From Natrinema hispanicum (GTDB taxonomy: Archaea > Halobacteriota > Halobacteria > Halobacteriales > Natrialbaceae), in assembly GCF_900111485.1 (NCBI RefSeq), contig NZ_FOIC01000027.1:1-34971 (forward strand): 34,971 nt of DNA, in the 5' to 3' direction. The position numbers were made by a program, and so were the translations under genes. Of this stretch, positions 17,518 through 24,296 are shown in pieces (the first letter of the stretch is position 1; each line of letters opens with the position of its first letter). Below the pieces are notes generated by a model. The model saw nothing but the letters and a program-made list of their open reading frames with translations. It searched no databases and was not told the DNA's origin.

Positions 17518-17666
17518 GAGCGTGTCATACAATGGTTCTCAACAGCTATTATTCACTGCATATGTATTGAACAAATCGGGTGAATGGCGAAACTACAGGC
17601 TCATACGCAAATTGAGAGCTGTATAATCGTCAGGTAGAGGGTGTGAGTTGTATTCTATGACACGCT
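17518..17666. mobile_element. Short MITE-like sequence with the same ends as the 10992 element
   Basis: The left end gagcgtgtcatacaa (17518-17532) matches the terminus of the element at 10992-11610 in 14 of 15 positions. The right end ttctatgacacgct (17653-17666) is the inverted complement of the same terminus. The interior (about 120 bp) has no gene and is unrelated at sight to the larger element. I could not see a target-site duplication, so it is old or one end has been altered. Confidence 0.6.
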
Positions 17667-17694
17667 GGTATATTCGAGTTATCAAACTGATAGT

Positions 17695-17910
17695 CTATAA
17701 CGTTGTTGCCAGCTCAATATTCAATTGACGGACAGCCCCGTGCAGCTCGACATCATGCTCAAGAAGATGATCGGCGGCCAGCTGCCAAGCATGCTCGGCG
17801 AGCACAGGATCAGCTGCTTCGTAGTGGACTGAGAACTCGGCCAGTGCGACAGCGAGCACGAGGTCTTCTCGTCGGTCGGTAAGCATCGCCGGCATTGGCC
17901 GCGGCTTCAC
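17695..17910 (-). CDS. Small conserved-looking haloarchaeal protein
   Basis: A 71-aa protein (alternative starts give about 66 aa, MPAMLTDRRED) consisting of helices: DLVLAVALAEFSVHYEAADP and LAEHAWQLAADHLLEHDVEL. It is acidic with several His, and has no membrane segment. I recognise it as a recurrent small haloarchaeal ORF without known function. A broken paralogue with two stop codons lies at 12570-12738, and DNA upstream of both copies is also similar, so the unit was duplicated as a block of at least 250 bp. Confidence 0.65.
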   Translation of the reverse strand: MKPRPMPAMLTDRREDLVLAVALAEFSVHYEAADPVLAEHAWQLAADHLLEHDVELHGAVRQLNIELATTL

Positions 17911-18142
17911 TGATAAACAATCGGGTAAAGAACACGGTCATTCTACTGTGTATTACCGCGCAAATGCACAGCGGACAACCAACTGACTGTGCTCGAACGC
18001 AGAACGAAGAAGTTAGTCTGGTCGAGATACATGACAATTGGCAGCTAGTTAACTTGAAAACCTAATTTATGAGTATATGGAAATGTATTGGTTAAAGAAG
18101 TATTGATAAATTATTTATATGGCAGGATCTATTAGCATGAGT

Positions 18143-18559
18143 ATGAGCAATTATTCCCGCCGAGATATAATTCGATTTTCCTCAGTTGGTATTTCTATAA
18201 TTGCTAGTGGATGTCTTGAAAGGTTAGATACCTCTGTTGAATTATGTAAAATAGATATATATTCAACCACTAATAAAATGGCAGACATCCATTTGAAAGT
18301 GATAAATGGAGAAGATACAATATACAATAAAATATACGAGATGAAAACATCAGAGGAATATATGGACGGTATTACTATACAAGGATCAGAAATTCCATCA
18401 AGCACAGGCAAACTTACAGTTAAAAGTAAACTCGATAGTGGAGAATGGAATGAATGGTATCTTCCAGAATATTCCAATGATTCTATATCAGTTTACCTTA
18501 AAATACAGGGAGATCCGCCCGAAGTCAATTTTTCATACTTTGTCAGCGAAAATTGTTAA
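18143..18559 (+). CDS. AT-rich Tat lipoprotein
   Basis: The protein is about 138 aa from ATG 18143 (MSNYSRRDIIRF), with twin-arginine signal and lipobox IASGC. An in-frame ATG at 18119 lies inside the TATA-like ttatttatat (18111-18120), so transcription must start after it; ATG 18137 or 18143 fits a leaderless message. The mature part has strands and one Cys at each end. It is strikingly AT-rich (many Asn, Lys, Ile, Tyr) compared with the T4SS genes, suggesting separate origin. It converges with the exported protein gene at 18574, 14 bp away. A role as an immunity-type or sensor lipoprotein is possible but unproven. Confidence 0.78.
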   Translation: MSNYSRRDIIRFSSVGISIIASGCLERLDTSVELCKIDIYSTTNKMADIHLKVINGEDTIYNKIYEMKTSEEYMDGITIQGSEIPSSTGKLTVKSKLDSGEWNEWYLPEYSNDSISVYLKIQGDPPEVNFSYFVSENC

Positions 18560-18573
18560 TATTAGGTTTGGTC

Positions 18574-19779
18574 CTACCTATTATCCCCAACAACCACAGT
18601 TCTGATGACTTTGGCCGGCAGATATTCAAGTTTGATATCAGCATCAGGACCTATTTTATTATTTACAAGTTCGGCCTGTCTTTTCGTCGGTAATTCAGAT
18701 TCCAAATTGTCTGATGAAATACGTTTAGATCGGTGGTCAGAATAAACCGATCTATCTTTACTAACTCTTTCAACTTCTATAGTCTTCCCACTGGGTAATT
18801 CTATAACATCACCCTTTTCTGTAGTTTTCCCACTAGGTAATTCTATAACATCACCCTTTGACTGGTTAATGCCCGAATCCGTACTGGTATTATCTAAAGT
18901 AGATGTGGAATCTAAAGTAGATGTAGAAGTGCTTGACTTAGTTGCAGGGTCATCTATTTCAATTTCCCACCAAACAGCAATAGTTTGGGTACCGACCGTT
19001 TTCGATCCAGCTATCTCTTGAGTATGTGTAGCCCGGACCCGACCATCCCCTCCAGACTCGCTCCGTATTACGTGATGGACGCTGGCAGTTGCACAAGCGT
19101 GATCAGTGGTGATATCATAATCAAAAGGAAAGTTGTATTCTACTAATTCATTAGTCTGACTTTCAGAGTAATCGCTCTTCAAAAGAGCCCCTGCAATACT
19201 AACTGCAAGACCTATTGGCCACGCTACTTCATCAACGACAGCTGCCATGGCGGTAGCAGCAGCTTGATAACCGCTATCGGTGGGTTCGTCGTTTGACTCG
19301 ATTGTTGGTGTCGCTAAAACGTCACTTCCTGTAGAAACGGCCTGATTTGTATTACTGGTCAGGTTATTTTCAAAGCCCATACGTATTCTTTCAACACGAG
19401 AAGTAGAAGTACCCCACTCATCACAATTAGTGTTACCTCCCAAGCTTTGACTATGATTCACAGCTTGGAACTGGTGATACCATTGATCCGAGAAACTATC
19501 TTCTGGACGTATACTTCCCAAGTATGCAAGGTTCATAGTAGATCGAAGCCAGTCATCATAGTTAGGGCCACCACAATCGTATGATTCTGTCGCATATGGC
19601 TTTTCCCAACCGTTTATCTCTCCTTCTGTGATGTCTTTGTAGTTCGTGCAGTCATTGTCAGCTGCCATGGTAGTGCCAGCGAGTCCTATACTTCCTGCCC
19701 CAGCAATAGCGGCCTGTGAAGCGTATTTAAGGACTTTTCTTCGATTGTAACCATTGTCCGGTTGATTACCGTTCTTCAT
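18574..19779 (-). CDS. Tat-exported protein with hydrophobic segment and C-terminal repeat
   Basis: The protein is about 401 aa from ATG 19779 (MKNGNQPDNGYNRRKV). The ATG codons at 19809 and 19803 lie upstream of the transcription start expected from the TATA box at 19818-19825. The Tat signal (NRRKVLKYASQAAIAGAG) has a cleavage site near TTMAAD and no lipobox. The mature protein has Cys in two early positions (DNDCTNY, YDCGGPNYDDW) and later NCDE and HACATA. A single hydrophobic stretch in mid-protein (AAATAMAAVVDEVAWPIGL followed by AVSIAGALL), a Thr/Ser-rich linker and a tandem 14-residue repeat containing KGDVIELPSGK follow. No enzyme family is recognised. It lies downstream of, and on the same strand as, a secreted protease. 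The hydrophobic segment would suit a membrane-active peptide or toxin (inference). Confidence 0.75.
   Translation of the reverse strand: MKNGNQPDNGYNRRKVLKYASQAAIAGAGSIGLAGTTMAADNDCTNYKDITEGEINGWEKPYATESYDCGGPNYDDWLRSTMNLAYLGSIRPEDSFSDQWYHQFQAVNHSQSLGGNTNCDEWGTSTSRVERIRMGFENNLTSNTNQAVSTGSDVLATPTIESNDEPTDSGYQAAATAMAAVVDEVAWPIGLAVSIAGALLKSDYSESQTNELVEYNFPFDYDITTDHACATASVHHVIRSESGGDGRVRATHTQEIAGSKTVGTQTIAVWWEIEIDDPATKSSTSTSTLDSTSTLDNTSTDSGINQSKGDVIELPSGKTTEKGDVIELPSGKTIEVERVSKDRSVYSDHRSKRISSDNLESELPTKRQAELVNNKIGPDADIKLEYLPAKVIRTVVVGDNR
18782..18859 (-). repeat. Tandem 42-bp in-frame repeat
   Basis: Two copies of a 36-bp conserved block (18782-18817 and 18824-18859) are spaced exactly 42 bp apart and encode the 14-residue unit containing KGDVIELPSGKT twice in the exported protein. 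The DNA copies differ at a few positions, so it is a recent but not brand-new duplication. Confidence 0.85.
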
Positions 19780-20131
19780 CTTATTTAACACTCCACTAGA
19801 CATTCTCATAACATAATTATATAAATCTTATTAATTGTTTTCGCCTTTTATAATACAATTAGTGGTTGGACTATTAGAAGAGTAACGACTAGTCCACTCG
19901 TATATCGATCGCACAGAAGTCATGGGATCGGATGGCACCTCTGCGCTAGATGGCTAAAGCTTCGTACTTGAAGTCCAAGTACTCTCTCGGCGATGCCGTA
20001 CGAGCGCTGGGCTAGTATTGACAGTCCCCTAAACAAATTCCTTATTTTACATCTATAACAGCGAACCGTTCTGTGATCCACTCTAAATGTGACTTGGCAT
20101 CTGTTCAACACGGCAATTTGAAGCATGGTAA
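19780..20131. other. Intergenic region between exported protein and protease
   Basis: This holds the TATA box of the downstream gene (tttatata on the minus strand, 19818-19825) and AT-rich DNA. It also has a GC-richer block with the hairpin gtacttg-aagt-caagtac type near 19970-19985, which could be a terminator for the protease transcript. A 68-codon minus frame at 19920-20126 has no recognisable features and I do not call it. Confidence 0.45.
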
Positions 20132-21415
20132 TTAATTTAACCGTGTTACTGCTTCGTCAACAGCCGCTGCAGCATTGACAAGACCAGCACCTTCTTCACA
20201 AGTACCGAGGACAGTCTCTGCACTAGTGAGGAGAATATCTTGAATTTTATCGTTTGGCTCTGCAGTGGTCGAATCACCGTCTTCATCAGTCAGCGACGCA
20301 CCCATTGTCTCCCAGACAAGGCTAGCAACACCTGTCACATGTGGTGCAGCCATCGATGTTCCTGTCATCTGTCGATAATCGTTTCCAATGTAGGTTGAGA
20401 GAACGTTCGTTCCAGGGGCTAGAAGATCGACTGCAGTACCGAGGCTACTGTATTCTCCAAGGAACGTATCGGACTGATTGTCTTCGTCCATTCCCGCAAC
20501 AGCAATCGTACTCGAGTGCGTTGCCGGGAATACCATATTTTCTTCTTCGCAACTCCCATCTTCGTTGTTACCTCCGTTCCCCGCCGAACAAACAACGAGA
20601 TGTCCGGCATCGTCTGCTTCAGAAATGGCAGTGGCTACTGAATCGTTATATGAACCACCAATGCTCATCGAGATTATTTCAATACCGCTGGACATACACC
20701 AGTCAAGACCAGCGGTAATATCACTCCAGTAACCGCTACCGGTCTGGTCAAGAACTCGGACAGACCACAGTGTTGAATCTGGTGCAATACCAACCGTTCC
20801 GTGCGTGTTGTCTGTGGCAGCGACAATTCCAGCAACGTGAGTCCCATGTCCGTTGTCATCGGAGTAGTCGTTTTGATTTTCTGTCGTGAAATTCGTCCCA
20901 TGATCAACAGTCAGGTCACAGTGATCTAACTGGATACCCGTGTCGAGGATACCAACATTAACGCCTGTGCCCGTTGCTTCCGTGACGAGGTCGGCATCAA
21001 TACGGTCGTATCCCCACGGCGTACGCTGGTCAGGATGCGACGGACATCCCCCGCTTCCACCACTATTTCCGCTGTTTCCTTTTCGATTGTTTTTCCCCAC
21101 CTGCCCAATTTCAGTGGGTGTTGCGAGAGATACGACTGAATCCTGTTCAATATGGCTAACACGTTTATCAACACGGACATCTTCAATGGCTTTATTTGGA
21201 ACTCGCGCAGCCACGAAGTCAAAGTTCTCGTAGTTGTAAACGACCGCTCCACCGTGATCGTGTGCAGCGGCTGCTGCATGAGACTGGGAATTATTAGCTC
21301 CGTGTATGAAAACAGGTTGCTTAGCTGCTCCAGAGACGGTTGTCGCTCCTACAAGACTAGCGAGTAGTCCACTACCACTATACTTCAACACATTGCGGCG
21401 AGTAGTTTGAACCAT
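20132..21415 (-). CDS. Halolysin-type subtilisin-like serine protease (S8)
   Basis: A 427-aa secreted protease. The Tat signal (TTRRNVLKYSGSGLLASLVGA) is followed by an inhibitor-like propeptide (to about residue 100) with a Gly/Ser/Asn linker. The S8 catalytic domain has Asp158 (GILDTG), His190 (NGHGTHVAG), oxyanion Asn280 (SAGN) and Ser354 (GTSMAAPH), all present. It ends soon after the catalytic core, without the C-terminal extension of classical halolysins. ATG 21415 is preceded by AT-rich DNA. It would act outside the cell, in peptide nutrition or in maturing other exported proteins such as the one encoded downstream (inference). Confidence 0.95.
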   Translation of the reverse strand: MVQTTRRNVLKYSGSGLLASLVGATTVSGAAKQPVFIHGANNSQSHAAAAAHDHGGAVVYNYENFDFVAARVPNKAIEDVRVDKRVSHIEQDSVVSLATPTEIGQVGKNNRKGNSGNSGGSGGCPSHPDQRTPWGYDRIDADLVTEATGTGVNVGILDTGIQLDHCDLTVDHGTNFTTENQNDYSDDNGHGTHVAGIVAATDNTHGTVGIAPDSTLWSVRVLDQTGSGYWSDITAGLDWCMSSGIEIISMSIGGSYNDSVATAISEADDAGHLVVCSAGNGGNNEDGSCEEENMVFPATHSSTIAVAGMDEDNQSDTFLGEYSSLGTAVDLLAPGTNVLSTYIGNDYRQMTGTSMAAPHVTGVASLVWETMGASLTDEDGDSTTAEPNDKIQDILLTSAETVLGTCEEGAGLVNAAAAVDEAVTRLN

Positions 21416-21581
21416 TGGTAATAGCCGTATGACTCTAATAGAATCTATTCAATACGCTGGTTAAAAATCTTTGTATATTATAGTAATAAATACTATATAG
21501 GTAATTGAAAGATATCTCTATAAGATACTCGAAAAAGTCGGGCAGACAGCCAACGGTGTATTAGGCTGAGTTCCCCCTATC

Positions 21582-21876
21582 GTGCGTGAGACCGATGTCG
21601 ACGACAGTCTTGAGGACCTGGAAGCGTGGCTAACCGAGTTCAACAGGCGTATGCGGAGGTAGCCGACGCGTTCGCGCGCCTACGCGGGATGATGGACGAC
21701 GACTCGGCAATCGGCGAGTGGGGTCGTTGGCTCGGGACGTGCTCGCAGCGACCGATCTGCCGGTCGCAACGGTGCCCGACAGTGAGGCCCCGCTGCCCGA
21801 TGATCCGTTCTACGACTTGAGCCGATCCTATGCGGAGAACAAAGCGCGAATCGATCGGTATCGGGCGTCTGAATGA
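21582..21876 (+). pseudogene. Broken accessory gene with two frameshifts
   Basis: Three successive reading frames give one continuous protein-like sequence: VRETDVDDSLEDLEAWLTEF, then AYAEVADAFARLRGMMDDD and GEWG, then LAATDLPVATVPDSEAPLP continuing to ARIDRYRASE and a stop at 21874. Two frameshifts, near 21645 and 21725, break it. The GC content and acidic composition differ sharply from the AT-rich genes on both sides. The family is a haloarchaeal accessory protein of unknown function. Confidence 0.8.
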
Positions 21877-22037
21877 CCATGCTCGAGACTGTCGAAACCC
21901 TCACCGTCTTCGTTTTCCTCACAGCCGTCGCCGTCTCCGCTGCCCGCGACCGACTATCCAGCGACGCTGATCCTGTTGCCGAAGTCAAACGCCTCTACGT
22001 GGAGGCAAGATTGACAAACCGGAACTTGAACTCTTGA
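21873..22037 (+). pseudogene. Small membrane/SHOCT-like protein, frameshifted end
   Basis: ATG at 21873 overlaps the stop of the preceding broken gene by 4 bp (ATGA), an operon pair. The product starts MTMLETVETLTVFVFLTA with one hydrophobic segment and continues DPVAEVKRLYVEA. One base later another frame reads KIDKPELELLI, which is the expected continuation of a short SHOCT-like C-terminal helix pair (RLYVEG.ID.PELE). The gene has therefore lost one base near 22010 and ends prematurely. Confidence 0.65.
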
Positions 22038-22106
22038 TTGCTTGCACTCGTGTGTCGTGCATAAGCGTGATAGTCATTTTTAGCGTACAGGTGTTAGCTC
22101 ACCATC

Positions 22107-22712
22107 ATGGAGCGTCGTAGAATGCTCGTTATTGGAACTGTGAGTCTATCAGTGCTGGCGACCGGTTGTCTGCAAAGGCAGAAAACAACCAAAGAGGACA
22201 TTGTGACAAAGCGTCGTAAAAAAGCATGTTCTGGAACGACCGATGGAAAAAATACGCTTCCATTTAACTCAAAAACATATCAGAGCGACACAGGACTTAT
22301 CTCCGACAAGTACTGGAATCCACAACCTGAAAAAGTAGGAAACCGTTTTGTTCTTGTTTCCTCGTTGGATAGCGCCAAGACAAAACTGAAATTTAATCAA
22401 TTTAATACCAATGATCATACCGAAGCACAAACCTTTATAAAGAATACCGAATTTGATGACCAAGCTCTTCTCGTCTGGAATATAATTTTACCTGTTGGAT
22501 ACAAATTGGAAGTGTCCGGTGTCACTCTTCCTGAAAAAGATTCACTCCATGCCTATATTTGCAGTTATGACGGGACTGATCCAAACGAAACAAGAGCAAC
22601 CGCATCTTATCTTTACAACACCTTACTTCGAGTTGACGTTCCGACACCTCCTAAGGAGGCGAAATTAACATACAGTACAGAGAATGCAGACTATAAACAT
22701 AATGCGAAGTAA
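22107..22712 (+). CDS. Lipoprotein of unknown function
   Basis: A 201-aa protein with an Arg-rich signal (MERRRMLVIGTVSLSVLATGC) ending in a lipobox at Cys21. A TATA-like tttttagc about 28 bp before ATG 22107 supports a leaderless start. The mature protein is Lys/Asn/Thr-rich with beta strands (RFVLVSSLDSAKTKLKF, ALLVWNIILPVGYKLEV) and two Cys (KKACSG, AYICSY). It is AT-rich. No family is recognised. Confidence 0.78.
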   Translation: MERRRMLVIGTVSLSVLATGCLQRQKTTKEDIVTKRRKKACSGTTDGKNTLPFNSKTYQSDTGLISDKYWNPQPEKVGNRFVLVSSLDSAKTKLKFNQFNTNDHTEAQTFIKNTEFDDQALLVWNIILPVGYKLEVSGVTLPEKDSLHAYICSYDGTDPNETRATASYLYNTLLRVDVPTPPKEAKLTYSTENADYKHNAK

Positions 22713-22837
22713 ACACCTGCAGGACATGTCCGAAGAATTAGCTCTACGCTCTTTCGTAGGAGATTGTTGATACTGCTGAACTGTCGCTGTAGAGTCGAAA
22801 AAACAAGGGCACCGCGTTAATGATCAAGATAACTTTT

Positions 22838-22970
22838 GGATCGTGTTGCAAAGTCGTCTAAAGTTTGATCCCGTTCTAAAGTTGTCTATGCTCGCATCTG
22901 GTAAGCTAACGAACATCAGCAGTGTGATGGCTGTTTTGGCTGACTGTTTGATACTGTCAGACAAAAATAC
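22838..22970 (+). other. Remnant of an IS5-type 5' region
   Basis: The block starting gcaaagtcgtctaaagtttg (22849-22868) and a later gtgtgatggctgttttggct (22922-22941) match, in order, cacaaagtcgtctagagttt and gtgttatgactgttttggcc in 25425-25500. There the sequence is the beginning of an IS5-like transposase gene. It appears to be an older decayed copy that the IS630-type element now adjoins. Confidence 0.5.
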
Positions 22971-22996
22971 TTCAAAGAAGAGTACATTGCTCCGAT

Positions 22997-23542
22997 ATGA
23001 TCTCTCTCGACAACATCTCTACCGAAGACCTCCGCCAGGTCTTGGCGGAGGTCGAGGGAAAAAAGCCGTCACAACGGCTCATGGCGGCGATCAACTATCT
23101 TGAAGAAGACGGTGCGACGCTACAAGAGGTCGCTGAACGCTATGGATACACTGCTGGCTGGCTCTCGCGGTGGCTTGATCGACTCGAACGGCTCGCCGAT
23201 GAGCCGTTCGAGGAGGTCGTCTACGACGAACACCGTTCAGGAAGGTCCTCAAAACTCTCCGACAAAGAGCATGAACAGTTCGTTGAAGCGCTTCACAAGT
23301 CTCCGGAGGAAGTTGGACTTGACGCGCCTGCGTGGTCCGTTCCACTAGCTCGTCACTATCTCACCGAGGAATTCGACGTTGAGTACTGTGAGCGTCACGT
23401 TCGACGATTAATGACCGAGGCCGGGCTGTCCTGGAAGACAGCCCGGCCGGAGTTTCACAAATCCGATGAGAGAGCACAGGAAGCATGGCAAGACGGGTTC
23501 AAAAAAAGCGCGACAACCTGGACGACGAATACACGATCTTAG
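22997..23542 (+). CDS. IS630 transposase, upstream frame (DNA-binding part)
   Basis: A 181-codon frame starting MISLDNISTEDLRQ. Residues about 28-60 form a helix-turn-helix (LEEDGATLQEVAERYGYTAG, then WLSRWLDRLE). A second helical HTH_32-like domain follows (LSDKEHEQFVEALHK to HYLTEEFDVEYCERHV), then RRLMTEAGLSWKTARPEFHK, the usual lead-in to the IS630 catalytic domain. The frame leaves the family sequence after DGFKK, where seven adenines (23501-23507) occur; the catalytic part continues in the -1 frame. This frame alone would give a DNA-binding protein without catalytic residues. Confidence 0.9.
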   Translation: MISLDNISTEDLRQVLAEVEGKKPSQRLMAAINYLEEDGATLQEVAERYGYTAGWLSRWLDRLERLADEPFEEVVYDEHRSGRSSKLSDKEHEQFVEALHKSPEEVGLDAPAWSVPLARHYLTEEFDVEYCERHVRRLMTEAGLSWKTARPEFHKSDERAQEAWQDGFKKSATTWTTNTRS

Positions 23543-24111
23543 CCATTGATCAGACGCGACAGGTTCTCTCGACACTGATTCACGCATGGTTTCCCAAGGG
23601 GGAGCGCCCGTCACTTCCGGTGACGGGCGCGTGGGACAGCATCAAACTTCTCGGTGCAGTTAGCGATACTGATGAGACGTTCTTTCTCCCCTGCGAGGAG
23701 AACTTCAACAGCGACACGACGATTCGTCTTCTGGACGCACTCCAGACAGAGTTCGGCGAGAAGATCTGTGTTGTCCTCGACAACGCCTCGTATTTCACGG
23801 CAAACAGAGTCCGAGGGTTCGTTGAAGAGACTCCGATCGAACTGTGTTACCTTCCGCGGGGTTCACCAGAGCTGAACCCCGCGGAAGAGTGCTGGCGACA
23901 ACTCGATCAATCACTCGGCAACCGCCTGTTCGAAACGCTTGACGAACTTCGTGATGCTGCTCTCTGTGCACTTGACGATATCAACGTACCAGATGTCTTC
24001 ACGTACTTATGTCTGTGAGTATCATGGCCGCCTACAGTCTCGTTCGTCTTGATCCCGATTCGAGCGCCTTGGGGACGGTTCGCTCGAAAGCGTCATCGCT
24101 TCGAGCGAACC
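23027..24111 (+). repeat. Six intragenic stem-loops in the IS630-type element
   Basis: Perfect inverted repeats with short loops: 23027-23037/23043-23053 (11 bp, loop 5); 23183-23194/23201-23212 (12 bp, loop 6); 23419-23430/23437-23448 (12 bp, loop 6); 23604-23614/23620-23630 (11 bp, loop 5); 23851-23865/23873-23887 (15 bp, loop 7); 24077-24088/24100-24111 (12 bp, loop 11). Centres are about 160-250 bp apart. All lie inside coding sequence. Each pair was checked base by base. Confidence 0.93.
23485..24018 (+). CDS. IS630 transposase, catalytic frame (DDE)
   Basis: This is the continuation of the IS630 transposase in the -1 frame. The DDE residues are Asp22 in ILAIDQTR, Asp99 in VVLDNASYF and Glu134 in SPELNPAEECW; the protein ends VFTYLCL. 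The frame overlaps the upstream one by 58 bp around the A7 run, so full transposase would need a -1 ribosomal frameshift, transcriptional slippage, or is lost through a real mutation. The catalytic motif region coincides with a 15-bp perfect stem-loop (23851-23887), so the codons for LPRGS and NPAEE are mutually complementary. Confidence 0.9.
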   Translation: MARRVQKKRDNLDDEYTILAIDQTRQVLSTLIHAWFPKGERPSLPVTGAWDSIKLLGAVSDTDETFFLPCEENFNSDTTIRLLDALQTEFGEKICVVLDNASYFTANRVRGFVEETPIELCYLPRGSPELNPAEECWRQLDQSLGNRLFETLDELRDAALCALDDINVPDVFTYLCL

Positions 24112-24251
24112 TTGAACATTTTCTGAAAGAAGCCGTGTACAACCTCCTCTCGTGGGTTCGAGACAACGATGACCGAGGCGTTGATGACCTCATGGAAGAG
24201 ATCAACCACCTCTTTGTTCACTCAACAGCTGACGCTAATGTGCAAAGCTGA
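24009..24251 (+). CDS. Small helical protein overlapping the IS630 transposase end
   Basis: An 80-aa frame from ATG 24009, or about 75 aa from ATG 24024 (MAAYSLVRLDPDSS). It is helical and acidic, with LRANLEHFLKEAVYNLLSW and a C-terminal DDRGVDDLMEEINHLF. It overlaps the transposase stop by 10 bp on the same strand, and contains a 12-bp stem-loop like those in the transposase. I do not recognise it. It may be an accessory gene of the element or the host sequence next to it. Confidence 0.5.
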   Translation: MSVSIMAAYSLVRLDPDSSALGTVRSKASSLRANLEHFLKEAVYNLLSWVRDNDDRGVDDLMEEINHLFVHSTADANVQS

Positions 24252-24296
24252 GATACTAATTCAGTATGTGTCACCGATTTTCAGATTCTACTCGGC

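Larger units (their letters stand above)
22997..24251 (+). mobile_element. IS630-type insertion element (ends not resolved)
   Basis: The element carries a two-frame IS630 transposase (22997-24018) and probably the overlapping small gene at 24009-24251, which has the same kind of internal stem-loop. IS630 elements duplicate TA on insertion. I could not identify a matching pair of terminal inverted repeats, so the stated borders are only the coding limits. Confidence 0.6.

Noticed and set aside
19920-20040. tRNA-like or structured RNA candidate in the GC-richer block
   Set aside because: A short hairpin is present, but no cloverleaf, anticodon arm or CCA-proximal pairing could be built.
19920-20126. 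68-codon minus frame before the protease stop
   Set aside because: No recognisable domain, Arg/Cys-rich composition and no start signal; treated as intergenic.
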